From Paracoccus halophilus (GTDB taxonomy: Bacteria > Pseudomonadota > Alphaproteobacteria > Rhodobacterales > Rhodobacteraceae), in contig NZ_JRKN01000028.1 in NCBI RefSeq assembly GCF_000763905.1, positions 1-39,313 on the forward strand: a stretch of 39,313 bases of DNA, in the 5' to 3' direction. The position numbers and the translations under genes are program-made. The stretch's first letter is position 1. Each line of letters opens with the position of its first letter. The notes under the pieces are model-generated. The model was not told where the DNA came from. It searched no databases and saw nothing but the letters and a program-made list of their open reading frames with translations. Of this stretch, positions 24,058 to 33,100 are shown piece after piece.

Positions 24058-26508
24058 ATGATGAATCTCGCCGAATATCGACGCTCCGCCGCTCGCCTTG
24101 CCGACTATCTGCCGTGGGTCGCCCTGGTCGCGCCCGGTATCGTGCTGAACAAGGATGGCTCGTTCCAGCGCACGGCCCGCTTTCGCGGTCCCGATCTCGA
24201 TTCCTCCGTCGCGGCCGAGCTGGTTGCCGTTGCAAGCCGCATCAACAACGCTTTCCGCCGCCTCGGCCTGGGCTGGAGCATATTTGTCGAGGCACAGCGG
24301 CACGAGGCTGCGACCTATCCGGACAGCATCTTTCCCGATCCGGCTTCAGGTCTGGTCGACGCCGAGCGCAAGGCCGATTTCGAAGAAGCCGGCGCACACT
24401 TCGTATCGAGCTATTTCCTCACATTCCTGTTTCTTCCGCCGGCCGAGGAAGCTGCGCGCACCGAGTCCTGGCTTTACGAAGGCCGCGAGCGCTCGGGCGT
24501 CGACCCGCACGAGATCCTGCGCGCCTTCACCGACCGCACCGATCGCGTGCTGGCGCTGCTCGACGGCTTCATGCCGTCCTGCGGTTGGCTCGATGACAGC
24601 GAGACGCTGACCTATCTGCATTCCTGCGTGTCGACGAAAAGGCATTGCGTCCGCGTGCCCGAAACGCCGATCTATCTCGACGCGCTGCTCGCCGACCAGC
24701 CGCTCACTGGCGGTCTGGAGCCGCGTCTTGGCGACCAGAATCTGCGTGTGCTGACCATTGTCGGCTTCCCGACCACGACGACGCCGGGCCTGCTGGACGA
24801 TCTGAACCGGCTGGCATTCCCGTATCGCTGGTCGACGCGCGCGATCCTCCTCGACAAGACCGACGCGACGAAGCTGCTGACCAAAATCAGGCGGCAGTGG
24901 TTCGCCAAGCGGAAGTCGATTGCCGCGATCCTCAAGGAGGTGATGACCAACGAACAATCGGTGCTTGTGGACACCGACGCCGCGAATAAGGCCGCTGACG
25001 CGGACATGGCTTTGCAGGAGTTGGGCGCAGACGTCGCCGGCATGGCCTATGTCACCGCCACGATCACGGTCTGGGACGCCGATCCCCGCCTTGCCGACGA
25101 AAAACTGCGGCTGGTCGAGAAGGTCATCCAGGGCCGCGACTTCACCGCCATGATCGAGACGGTGAACGCCGTCGACGCCTGGCTCGGCAGTCTGCCCGGC
25201 CATGTCTATGCAAACGTACGCCAGCCGCCGATCTCGACGCTCAATCTCGCCCACATGATCCCCCTCTCTGCCGTGTGGGCGGGGCCGGAACGGGACGAAC
25301 ACTTCGACGCGCCCCCGCTGCTTTACGGCAGAACCGAAGGTTCGACCCCGTTCCGGCTGTCTTTGCATGTGGGTGACGTCGGCCACACGCTCGTCGTCGG
25401 CCCGACAGGCGCGGGCAAATCCGTGCTGCTCGCGCTCATGGCCTTGCAGTTCCGCCGTTATCTCCGCAGCCAAGTCTTCGCCTTCGACTTCGGCGGCTCG
25501 ATCCGCGCCGCCGCGCTCGCCATGGGCGGCGACTGGCACGATCTCGGCGGCGGCCTGACCGAAGGATCGGAATCCTCAGTATCGCTCCAGCCGCTTGCCC
25601 GCATTCACGACACCTATGAGCGCGCTTGGGCGGCTGACTGGATCGTCGCAATCCTCCTGCGGGAAGGAATCAAAATCACCCCCGAGGCAAAGGAGCACAT
25701 CTGGACGGCGCTGACCTCGCTCGCCTCGGCACCCGTCGGCGAGCGCACGATCACCGGCCTCAGCGTCCTTCTCCAGTCCAACGATCTCAAGCAGGCACTC
25801 CGCCCTTACTGCGTCGGCGGTCCCTATGGCCGGCTGCTCGATGCCGAAGCCGAGCATCTCGGCTCGGCGGACGTGCAGGCATTCGAGATCGAGGGGCTGG
25901 TCGGCACGGGCGCTGCGCCGGCTGTACTGGCCTATCTCTTTCATCGCATCGGCGACCGGCTCGACGGGCGGCCGACGCTGCTCATCATCGACGAGGGCTG
26001 GCTTGCGCTCGATGACGAAGGCTTCGCCAGCCAACTCCGCGAATGGCTGAAGACGCTCCGCAAGAAAAACGCCTCGGTTATCTTCGCCACCCAGTCGCTC
26101 AGCGATATCGACAATTCGGAGATTGCCCCGGCCATCATCGAGAGCTGCCCGACGCGACTGCTCCTGCCGAACGAACGGGCCATTGAGCCGCAGATCACGG
26201 CCATCTATCGCCGCTTCGGTCTCAATGACCGTCAGATCGAAATCCTCGCGCGGGCGACGCCCAAGCGCGACTACTACTGCCAGTCGCGGCGTGGCAACCG
26301 CCTGTTCGAACTGGGCCTGTCCGAAGTCGGGCTCGCGCTCTGCGCCGCTTCCTCGAAATCCGACCAGGCACTGATCGCCAATCTCGTCGCTGAGCATGGC
26401 CACGAGGGCTTTCTCGCGGCCTGGCTCAAGGCTCGCGACGCCGGCTGGGCCGCAGATCTCATACCAACTTTTCCGTCCCTGGTCCCCGAAGACGAAAAGG
26501 AAATGTAA
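24058..26508 (+). CDS. trbE: Conjugal transfer ATPase TrbE/VirB4
   Basis: An 816-residue VirB4-type ATPase. The N-terminal CagE/TrbE region (MMNLAEYRRSAARLADYLPW, VAPGIVLNKDGSFQRTARF) is followed by Walker A GPTGAGKS (448-455) and Walker B LLIIDEGWLAL near 641-651, with FATQSLSDI after it. It drives pilus assembly and substrate transfer. The ATG at 24058 is chosen for the GAGGAGG ribosome site just upstream. It ends 2 nt before trbJ. The gene appears intact and full length. Confidence 0.95.
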   Translation: MMNLAEYRRSAARLADYLPWVALVAPGIVLNKDGSFQRTARFRGPDLDSSVAAELVAVASRINNAFRRLGLGWSIFVEAQRHEAATYPDSIFPDPASGLVDAERKADFEEAGAHFVSSYFLTFLFLPPAEEAARTESWLYEGRERSGVDPHEILRAFTDRTDRVLALLDGFMPSCGWLDDSETLTYLHSCVSTKRHCVRVPETPIYLDALLADQPLTGGLEPRLGDQNLRVLTIVGFPTTTTPGLLDDLNRLAFPYRWSTRAILLDKTDATKLLTKIRRQWFAKRKSIAAILKEVMTNEQSVLVDTDAANKAADADMALQELGADVAGMAYVTATITVWDADPRLADEKLRLVEKVIQGRDFTAMIETVNAVDAWLGSLPGHVYANVRQPPISTLNLAHMIPLSAVWAGPERDEHFDAPPLLYGRTEGSTPFRLSLHVGDVGHTLVVGPTGAGKSVLLALMALQFRRYLRSQVFAFDFGGSIRAAALAMGGDWHDLGGGLTEGSESSVSLQPLARIHDTYERAWAADWIVAILLREGIKITPEAKEHIWTALTSLASAPVGERTITGLSVLLQSNDLKQALRPYCVGGPYGRLLDAEAEHLGSADVQAFEIEGLVGTGAAPAVLAYLFHRIGDRLDGRPTLLIIDEGWLALDDEGFASQLREWLKTLRKKNASVIFATQSLSDIDNSEIAPAIIESCPTRLLLPNERAIEPQITAIYRRFGLNDRQIEILARATPKRDYYCQSRRGNRLFELGLSEVGLALCAASSKSDQALIANLVAEHGHEGFLAAWLKARDAGWAADLIPTFPSLVPEDEKEM

Positions 26509-26510
26509 AC

Positions 26511-27275
26511 ATGAAGACCCGTTCCGTCCGCTCGCCTGCGGTGCTTCTCGCAGCAACCATGCTTGCCACCCCGATCGCGCTTTCGCCGGTCGCGACCACG
26601 CCTGCCTACGCCTGGAGAATCGTCTTCGATCCCAGCAACTACGCGCAGAACGTGCTCACGGCAGCGCGAACGCTCGAACAGATCAACCACCAGATCACCT
26701 CGCTTCAGAACGAGGCGACGATGCTGATCAATCAGGCCCGCAATCTTGCGAGCCTTCCGTTCTCCTCGCTCCAGCAGCTTCAGCAGAATGTTCAGCGCAC
26801 GCAGCAGCTCCTGACCCAGGCCCAGAACATCGCCTTCGACGTGCAGCGGATCGATCAGGCGTTCCAGCAGCAATATGGCAACGTCTCCATGTCGGCCACG
26901 GATCAACAGCTCGTCTCCGATGCGCGCTCGCGCTGGCAGAACACGGTCGGCGGCCTGCAGGACGCAATGCGCGTCCAGGCGGGTGTCGTCAGCAATATCG
27001 ACACCAACCGCACGCAGATGAGCGAACTGGTGAACCAGAGCCAGGGCGCGACCGGCGCGCTTCAGGCGACGCAGGCCGGCAACCAGCTTCTGGCGCTTCA
27101 GTCGCAGCAACTCTCCGATCTGGTGGCGTTACTTGCGGCTAACGGGCGCGCAGGCGCTTTGACCGAAGCCGAGCGCACAGCGGCTGCCGAACAGGGCCGC
27201 GAGCAGCGTCGTCGCTTCCTGACGCCCGGTTCAGGCTACCAGCCGGGCAACGCGCAGATGTTCAACGGCAACTGA
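26511..27275 (+). CDS. trbJ: P-type conjugative transfer protein TrbJ/VirB5
   Basis: A 254-residue periplasmic protein. The signal peptide ends near TTPAYA (residue 34). The mature protein begins WRIVFDPSNYAQNVLTAART and is mostly Gln-rich coiled coil (LQQLQQNVQRTQQLLTQAQN, LLALQSQQLSDLVALL). VirB5-like proteins sit at the pilus tip. It lies between trbE and trbK in the usual order. Confidence 0.94.
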   Translation: MKTRSVRSPAVLLAATMLATPIALSPVATTPAYAWRIVFDPSNYAQNVLTAARTLEQINHQITSLQNEATMLINQARNLASLPFSSLQQLQQNVQRTQQLLTQAQNIAFDVQRIDQAFQQQYGNVSMSATDQQLVSDARSRWQNTVGGLQDAMRVQAGVVSNIDTNRTQMSELVNQSQGATGALQATQAGNQLLALQSQQLSDLVALLAANGRAGALTEAERTAAAEQGREQRRRFLTPGSGYQPGNAQMFNGN

Positions 27276-27285
27276 GGGCGAGCTT

Positions 27286-27573
27286 ATGGACGGCAAGATG
27301 CTGGCCCGGCTGGGCGCTGTTGTGTTCGTCGCCATCGCCATCACGGCGGCGGTCGTCGAGATGACCCGTAAGGAGGAGCCGTCAGAGGATTTCTCCACGC
27401 GCACCGTCGAATCTCGGCGCGATCCGCTGCGTGAGGCACAGCGCCGGTGCCAGCAGCTTGGGGCAACGGCCGCGAACGACGCCGAATGCCTGCGCGTCTG
27501 GGCGGAAACCCGCGATCGTTTCCTGCGTCCGTCGCCCGCGCCAGCGTCGCCGTCCTCCAGCGAAGGGCGGTGA
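27286..27573 (+). CDS. trbK: Putative entry-exclusion protein TrbK-alt
   Basis: A 95-residue protein with a single N-terminal membrane anchor (about 7-24, LGAVVFVAIAITAAVVEM) and a charged periplasmic part, REAQRRCQQLGATAANDAEC and LRVWAETRDRF, with a pair of cysteines. This matches the TrbK-alt type found between trbJ and trbL, proposed to block uptake of a second related element. The ending SPAPASPSSSEG is disordered. Confidence 0.88.
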   Translation: MDGKMLARLGAVVFVAIAITAAVVEMTRKEEPSEDFSTRTVESRRDPLREAQRRCQQLGATAANDAECLRVWAETRDRFLRPSPAPASPSSSEGR

Positions 27574-27576
27574 AGC

Positions 27577-28932
27577 ATGGGCGGCTCGGGCGTCATCGAC
27601 ACGTTCCTCGACACCTTCACCCGCTATATCGACTCCGGGTTCGGTCTGCTCGGCGGCGAGGTGGCGTTTATAGCCACAACGCTCATCGTGATCGACGTTA
27701 CCCTTGCTGCGCTGTTCTGGAGCTGGGGGGCGGACGACGACATCATCGCGAGGCTGGTCAAAAAGACTCTGTTTGTCGGGGTATTTGCCTACCTGATTTC
27801 CAATTGGAACAACCTCGCCAAGATCGTTTTCGAGAGCTTCTCCGGACTCGGACTGAAGGCCGCAGGCACAGGCTTCACCGCTCAGGATCTCCTGCGCCCC
27901 GGCAAGGTCGCCCAGACCGGCCTCGATGCGGCGCGTCCTCTGCTTGACGCGATCTCGCCCTTGATGGGCTGGATCGCGGTCTTCGAGAACCTGATCCAGA
28001 TCGTCTGCCTGCTCTTTGCCTGGGCGCTGGTCATCCTCGCCTTCTTTATTCTGGCGATCCAGCTCTTCGTGACGCTGATCGAGTTCAAGTTGTCGACGCT
28101 CGCCGGCTTCGTTCTGATCCCCTTCGGCCTGTTCGGCAAGACCGCCTTCATGGCCGAGCGCGTGCTTGGCAACGTGATCTCCAGCGGCATCAAGGTGCTC
28201 GTGCTCGCCGTTATCGTCGGCATTGGCTCCACGCTGTTCAGCCAGTTCACGCAAGGTTTTGGCGGCCAGACACCCAGCATCGATGATGCCATGGCCATCG
28301 TGCTCGCGGCCCTCTCGCTTGTCGGTCTTGGCATCTTCGGTCCAGGCATTGCCTCGGGCCTTGTCAGCGGCGGTCCCCAACTTGGCGCAGGCGCCGCGAT
28401 TGGCACTGGCTTCGCGGTCGGAGGTGCAGCACTTGCCGCCGGCGGCGGCGCGGTGCTTGCCGCGAAGGGTGGTGCCGCTCTTCTTTCCGGCGGCGCCGCT
28501 GCCGCGCGAGACGGAGCAGCGGCGGCCGGCGCGGCATCGTCCGCCTACACGCTTAGTTCCATGGGACGATCGGGAGCGTCCGGCGTCGCGTCCGGCCTCG
28601 GAGGCGTAGCACGCGCCGCCGGCTCTGCCTCCGTTTCGCCATTGCGCCGTGCCGCTTCCCGCGCGTCCGAGAGCATGAAATCCAGCTTCTCCGACGGCGC
28701 GCGGGCCGGCGTCAGCGCCACCGGCGGCTCCTTCTCGTCCGGCGCGGGCGATTCCGATCCCGCTTCCGTCGCTCCCGCAGCCACCCCCGACCAGCCGCCG
28801 GCTTGGGCGCAGCGCATGAAGCGCGGCCGCCATGTCTCCCACGGCGTCAGCGCCGCCGCCCACGCAGTTCGCTCGGGTGACGGCCATGGCTCCGGCGCAT
28901 CAGTCAATCTCTCCGAAAGTGACCGCTCATGA
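27577..28932 (+). CDS. trbL: P-type conjugative transfer protein TrbL/VirB6
   Basis: A 451-residue polytopic inner-membrane channel component. The start IDTFLDTFTRYIDSGFGLLG and at least five membrane helices between about 25 and 250 (VAFIATTLIVIDVTLAALFW, VILAFFILAIQLFVTLIEF) are typical. The C-terminal 170 residues are Ala/Gly/Ser-rich and probably cytoplasmic or disordered. It starts 3 nt after trbK and overlaps trbF by 4 nt. Confidence 0.94.
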   Translation: MGGSGVIDTFLDTFTRYIDSGFGLLGGEVAFIATTLIVIDVTLAALFWSWGADDDIIARLVKKTLFVGVFAYLISNWNNLAKIVFESFSGLGLKAAGTGFTAQDLLRPGKVAQTGLDAARPLLDAISPLMGWIAVFENLIQIVCLLFAWALVILAFFILAIQLFVTLIEFKLSTLAGFVLIPFGLFGKTAFMAERVLGNVISSGIKVLVLAVIVGIGSTLFSQFTQGFGGQTPSIDDAMAIVLAALSLVGLGIFGPGIASGLVSGGPQLGAGAAIGTGFAVGGAALAAGGGAVLAAKGGAALLSGGAAAARDGAAAAGAASSAYTLSSMGRSGASGVASGLGGVARAAGSASVSPLRRAASRASESMKSSFSDGARAGVSATGGSFSSGAGDSDPASVAPAATPDQPPAWAQRMKRGRHVSHGVSAAAHAVRSGDGHGSGASVNLSESDRS

Positions 28933-29618
28933 ACCTCTTCAAACGACCGGCCGTGCATTACGGCAAGACACCTGAGCCTGAAACACCTTACCAGAAGGCC
29001 GCACAGGTCTGGGACGAACGACTTGGGTCGGCGCGCGTGCAGGCGAAGAACTGGCGCTACATGGCGTTCGGTTCGTTGATCCTCTCGGCCGGCTTCGCGT
29101 CCGCACTGGTCTATCAGTCCGCGCGCGGGACGGTGGTGCCATGGGTGGTCCAGGTGGACAATCTGGGTCAGGCCCAGGCCGTCGCGCCCGCCACGGCAGA
29201 CTTCCGCCCGACCGATCCCCAGATAGCCTGGCATCTGGCGCGCTTCATCGAGCAGACCAGAAGCATTCCCGCCGATCCGATCATTGTCCGCCAAAACTGG
29301 CTCAGGGCCTATGAATGGACGACCGATCGCGGCGCCGCCGCGCTCAACGACTATGCCCGCGCCAACGATCCTTTCACGAAAGTCGGCAAGCAGCAGATCG
29401 CGATCGAGGTTTCCAGCGTCATCCGGGCTTCTCCGGACAGCTTCCGCGTGGCGTGGACGGAACGGCATTTCGAGAACGGCCAACTCTCCACGACCGAACG
29501 ATGGACGGCGATCCTGACGATCGTCATCCAGCCGCCGCGTGATGCGGAGCGGCTCAAGGTCAACCCGTTGGGAATCTATGTGAATGCGATTTCGTGGTCG
29601 CGGGAGATGAGCCAATGA
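28929..29618 (+). CDS. trbF: Conjugal transfer protein TrbF/VirB8
   Basis: A 229-residue bitopic protein. A short cytoplasmic tail (YGKTPEPETPYQKAAQVWDE) leads to one membrane helix (about 40-60), then a periplasmic NTF2-like VirB8 domain (VPWVVQVDNLGQA, DPQIAWHLARFIEQTRSIP, VNPLGIYVNAISWSRE). It is a scaffold for inner-membrane channel assembly. It is coupled to trbL and trbG by ATGA overlaps. Confidence 0.94.
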   Translation: MNLFKRPAVHYGKTPEPETPYQKAAQVWDERLGSARVQAKNWRYMAFGSLILSAGFASALVYQSARGTVVPWVVQVDNLGQAQAVAPATADFRPTDPQIAWHLARFIEQTRSIPADPIIVRQNWLRAYEWTTDRGAAALNDYARANDPFTKVGKQQIAIEVSSVIRASPDSFRVAWTERHFENGQLSTTERWTAILTIVIQPPRDAERLKVNPLGIYVNAISWSREMSQ

Positions 29619-30598
29619 AATCGGCTTTCTGTAATCCCGCCATTCCGGCTTTCCGTAAATCCGTTCTTCCGGCTCTGCTGCTTTCCGCCTCCACGCTGGC
29701 GGGTTGCGCCACGCCGCAGAAGCCGCCCGAAATCAGCTACGATCGAAATGTTCCGGCTTTGCCGGCCGTACCCGCTTCAGTCACAGACGATCGGCCCCGT
29801 CCGATTCATATCCCTCCGGCGTGGACGCCCGCAAAAGGTGGGACGGCAGCCAGCACCCCTGTCGGACGCGTCGAGAATGCCAACGCCGCCGCTCGGGTTC
29901 AGCCGCGCCGGGAGGGCTACTTCAATGCGATCCAGATCTACCCCTGGTCGGAAGGAGCGCTCTATCAGGTCTATGCCGCACCCGGCCAGATTACCGACAT
30001 CGCGCTGGAACCCGGTGAGTCGCTGACCGGTGCTGGACCGATTGCGGCCGGCGATACCGCACGATGGATCATCGGGGACACCGAGAGCGGCAGCGGCACA
30101 ACGCGGCGCGTCCACATCCTCGTGAAGCCGTCCCGGCCGGACATCACGACCAATCTCGTCGTGACCACCGACCGGCGCGTTTACATGATCGAGCTGCGTT
30201 CCGGAGCGAAGCCCTATATGCCCTCCGTCGCATGGTCCTATCCGCGGCCGCGCGCCGGACAAGGCCAGAGCATCCCGGCGACGCCGGTCATCCCGGTCGT
30301 CGCGGCGCGCAACTACCGCTACGGTTTGACCGGCGGGAATCCGCCCTGGAAACCCGTCTCCGTCTATGATGACGGCCGCAGGGTTTACGTCGAGTTCCCG
30401 CGCGGGATCGTCCAGGGCGAAATGCCGCCGATCTTCGTCATCGGTCCGGACGGCGAAGCGCAGCTCGTCAACAGTCGTATCCACCAACACATCCTGATCG
30501 TCGATCGCTTGTTCGGCGCGGCGGAGCTGCGGCTCGGCGGCGGCGACCGTCAGCAGGTCGTCAGGATTGTCCGCACCGACCGGAGACCCGCATCATGA
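29615..30598 (+). CDS. trbG: P-type conjugative transfer protein TrbG/VirB9
   Basis: A 327-residue VirB9-like lipoprotein. The lipobox STLAGC puts the lipidated cysteine at residue 31. The core has YPWSEGALYQVYAAPGQITD, IALEPGESL, RVHILVKPSRPDITTNLVVT and the C-terminal VYVEFPRGI and MPPIFVIG segments. It contributes to the outer-membrane core complex. The ATG at 29615 overlaps the trbF stop; an upstream start at 29594 would disrupt the signal sequence context. Confidence 0.94.
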   Translation: MKSAFCNPAIPAFRKSVLPALLLSASTLAGCATPQKPPEISYDRNVPALPAVPASVTDDRPRPIHIPPAWTPAKGGTAASTPVGRVENANAAARVQPRREGYFNAIQIYPWSEGALYQVYAAPGQITDIALEPGESLTGAGPIAAGDTARWIIGDTESGSGTTRRVHILVKPSRPDITTNLVVTTDRRVYMIELRSGAKPYMPSVAWSYPRPRAGQGQSIPATPVIPVVAARNYRYGLTGGNPPWKPVSVYDDGRRVYVEFPRGIVQGEMPPIFVIGPDGEAQLVNSRIHQHILIVDRLFGAAELRLGGGDRQQVVRIVRTDRRPAS

Positions 30599-31752
30599 GT
30601 GAGGACAAAACTAACACTGCATCTTCCATGCGTCTGCGCGCCGAGGCACCGCGCGTTACCCGCCTTTCGCGGAAAGTGCTGGCAAGCGTTGCGGCCGTCG
30701 GGCTCGTCGGCATCGGCGGCGCGCTGATCTACGCCCTCCAGACCCGCGACGGAGGTCAGGGCGGAGAGGAACTTTACTCGACCAACAACCGCCAGACCGC
30801 AGATGGCCTCGCCGGCCTGCCGCGCGATTATACCGGACCTGTGCTAGGTCCGCCGCTGCCCGGTGATCTTGGGCGACCGATTCTTGACGCCCAGAACAGG
30901 GGCCAGCCCGTTGTTCCGCCGACGATCGCGACGCCGACCGTCGACGAAGCCGAACAACGCCGTCGAGCCGAAGAAGAGGCGGCCCGCACCAGCCGCGTCT
31001 TCTTCCAGACCCAGCCAAGTGCGACACCCGGGACGCCCGGTGGCGCGACCACGCCAAACGTTCCCGGCTTCGATCTCGCCGGCTTGACCGGGCAACTCGG
31101 ACAGCAGACCGCGCAGGATCGGCAGCTTGCGTTTCTGAATGCGCCCGTCGATCGCCGGACCACATCGTCGGATCGGGTCGTGGCTCCGGCTTCGCCGTTC
31201 ATCCTTCAGGCAGGAGCGGTGATTCCCGCCGTGCTCATTACTGGCATCCGCTCCGATCTGCCCGGCCAGATCACGGCACAGGTGACGGAAAACGTCTACG
31301 ACAGTCCGACCGGCCGCATTCTGCTCGTGCCGCAAGGCACCCGGATTATCGGTCAGTACGATAACAACGTGCAGTTCGGTCAGAGGCGAGCGCTCCTGGT
31401 CTGGAACCGGCTGATCTTCCCGAACGGCCGTTCCATCGTGCTCGAACGTCAGCCGGGCGCCGATACCCAGGGCTATGCTGGCCTTGAAGATGGCGTCGAT
31501 TACCACTGGTGGGATCTGGCCAAGGCGGCGGGATTGTCCACGCTGCTCGCGGTCGGCACGGAGCTGGCCGTCAGCGACGAGGACCGCTTGGTGCGCGCCA
31601 TCCGTGATGGAGCACAGGACACCATCAACGACGCCGGCCAGCAGATCGTCCGGCGCCAGTTGCAGGTTGCGCCGACATTGACCATCCGACCGGGCTTCCC
31701 CGTCCGCGTTATGGTCACCCGCGATCTTGTCCTCGAACCCTACAGAGGCTGA
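30595..31752 (+). CDS. trbI: Conjugal transfer protein TrbI/VirB10
   Basis: A 385-residue VirB10-like protein. It has a cytoplasmic N-terminus, one membrane helix (about 28-48), a Pro-rich and Gln-rich periplasmic linker, then the conserved beta-barrel core (SPFILQAGAVIPAVLITGIR, DLPGQITAQVTENVYDSPTG, LLVPQGTRIIGQYDNNVQFG, RALLVWNRLIFPNG). It spans both membranes and gates the channel. It overlaps trbG by 4 nt and is 2 nt from the DUF2274 gene. Confidence 0.95.
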   Translation: MSEDKTNTASSMRLRAEAPRVTRLSRKVLASVAAVGLVGIGGALIYALQTRDGGQGGEELYSTNNRQTADGLAGLPRDYTGPVLGPPLPGDLGRPILDAQNRGQPVVPPTIATPTVDEAEQRRRAEEEAARTSRVFFQTQPSATPGTPGGATTPNVPGFDLAGLTGQLGQQTAQDRQLAFLNAPVDRRTTSSDRVVAPASPFILQAGAVIPAVLITGIRSDLPGQITAQVTENVYDSPTGRILLVPQGTRIIGQYDNNVQFGQRRALLVWNRLIFPNGRSIVLERQPGADTQGYAGLEDGVDYHWWDLAKAAGLSTLLAVGTELAVSDEDRLVRAIRDGAQDTINDAGQQIVRRQLQVAPTLTIRPGFPVRVMVTRDLVLEPYRG

Positions 31753-31754
31753 CC

Positions 31755-31994
31755 ATGGCAAAGCTGAAACTCGGACCGATCGTCGACGACAGGCCCGTCA
31801 AGGTGACGGTAGAACTACCTGCACAACTGCATCGTAACCTTGTGGCCTATGCCGAAATCCTGGCCCGAGAGACCGGCCAGCCCGTCGCCGATCCCGTGAG
31901 GCTCATCGTGCCCATGCTGGAGAGGTTCATCTCGACAGATCGGGGCTTTGCGAAAGCTCGGCGCTCCACGCAATCGTCGACGGCGCAAGTCTGA
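31755..31994 (+). CDS. DUF2274 domain-containing protein
   Basis: A 79-residue protein: KLKLGPIVDDRPVKVTVELP, HRNLVAYAEILARETGQPV and VRLIVPMLERFISTDRGFAK are the DUF2274 pattern. The family nearly always ends trb operons on these elements. A strand-helix-helix shape hints at an RHH-like DNA binder, but no role is proven. Its last 68 bases overlap the convergent LysR gene. Confidence 0.92.
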   Translation: MAKLKLGPIVDDRPVKVTVELPAQLHRNLVAYAEILARETGQPVADPVRLIVPMLERFISTDRGFAKARRSTQSSTAQV

Positions 31995-32895
31995 CGGCCA
32001 TTGCTCTCGCCATGGAGAGGAATCGCCTGAAGGCGGGATTGTCGTTGCTGGCGGACCAGACCGCGGAGAAGGGAAGATCCTCGTTGCTGATCGGCCGGTA
32101 GGCCACACCTGGGAACCGTGCGACGGTCATCGCCTCGCTCACCAGCGTCAAACCCCGCCCGATCGCCACCAGCGGCAGGAGATTGTCCCGACCGACCGAT
32201 TGCACCTGGATCTCGGGATGCTGGCCGAGCCCGGCCAGCTCCCGCACCAGATAGTCATGGATCTCCTGACCCGGCGCCGCCTCAGTCACGATGAAGGGCT
32301 CATCCATCAAATCCTGCCAGGCGAGCTCGGAGCGAGCCGTGAGGTGGTGGTGATCCGGCAGCACCGCAAAGATCCGCTCCGACCACAACGCCGCGCGTTC
32401 GCAGGCCAGCCAATCCCTCGTCCCCGTGATGAAGGCGACGTCGAGGCGCAATTGCCGGATGGCCGCGACGTGCTCGTCGGGGTTGCCGTCGATCAGTTCG
32501 ATCCGGACCGTGCCATGTCGTTCGCTGTAGTCACGCAGCAGGTCGGCCAGGAAGCCCGAGGCGATGGAAGAGTAGATGCCGATCCGGACGCGCCCGTTCT
32601 CGGATCGGCCCGCCGAGGCCACGTCATATGCACCTTCGCCGATGGTCCTGATGGCCTTGCGCGCTCGCCGCAGGAAGCGCTGTCCGGCATAGGTCGCCGA
32701 TACGCCCCATGTATGCCGATGAAACAGGGACGCGCCGATTTGGTCCTCGAGGTCGGCGATGCATCGGCTGATTGCCGCCTGCGATCGCCCGAGGGCAGTT
32801 CCCGCCTTGCGGAAGCTGCCGTGCTCGGCCGCAGCCACGAAATAGCGGAGGTGGCGAAGTTCTATTGAATCGGGATACTTCGTCACCTCCCGCAT
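31927..32895 (-). CDS. LysR-family transcriptional regulator
   Basis: A 322-residue LysR regulator. The N-terminal HTH is IELRHLRYFVAAAEHGSFRK and AGTALGRSQAAISRCIADLE, followed by a periplasmic-binding-like effector domain (GRVRIGIYSSIASGFLADLL, EAMTVARFPGVAYRPI). The ATG at 32895 is taken because the upstream GGAGG is close and the HTH then starts in the normal place; the frame is open farther upstream without homology. The gene is convergent with and overlaps the end of the trb operon by 68 bp, a common layout. The effector and targets are unknown. Confidence 0.9.
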   Translation of the reverse strand: MREVTKYPDSIELRHLRYFVAAAEHGSFRKAGTALGRSQAAISRCIADLEDQIGASLFHRHTWGVSATYAGQRFLRRARKAIRTIGEGAYDVASAGRSENGRVRIGIYSSIASGFLADLLRDYSERHGTVRIELIDGNPDEHVAAIRQLRLDVAFITGTRDWLACERAALWSERIFAVLPDHHHLTARSELAWQDLMDEPFIVTEAAPGQEIHDYLVRELAGLGQHPEIQVQSVGRDNLLPLVAIGRGLTLVSEAMTVARFPGVAYRPISNEDLPFSAVWSASNDNPAFRRFLSMARAMAVRLAPSTIAWSAELSQSPDLSR

Positions 32896-33100
32896 CACAC
32901 ACCCTCCTTGCACCGTGACGGCTGGGCGATGGCCGAGCGAAGACAGCTCGGAGCCGCGTGGTCCGTTCGGAAGGCTCGCCGTCGCTGGCGCTTGGCGACC
33001 GGGAGCGCTGGGATCAAGGCGGCCATAGGAGTCCGGTCTCCGGTCAGGTGAGGCGACCGACCGGGGGAGACATGTTTGTGCTTCCACCGCCACATCGTTC
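32896..33100. other. Gap between the LysR gene and the MFS pump
   Basis: About 205 bases upstream of the LysR start and downstream of the MFS stop. No gene, repeat or convincing terminator was recognised. It must hold the LysR promoter. Confidence 0.5.

Noticed and set aside
27382..28887. 501-codon minus-strand open frame opposite trbL
   Set aside because: Gly/Arg/Ala-rich composition from GC bias; trbL on the plus strand is intact.
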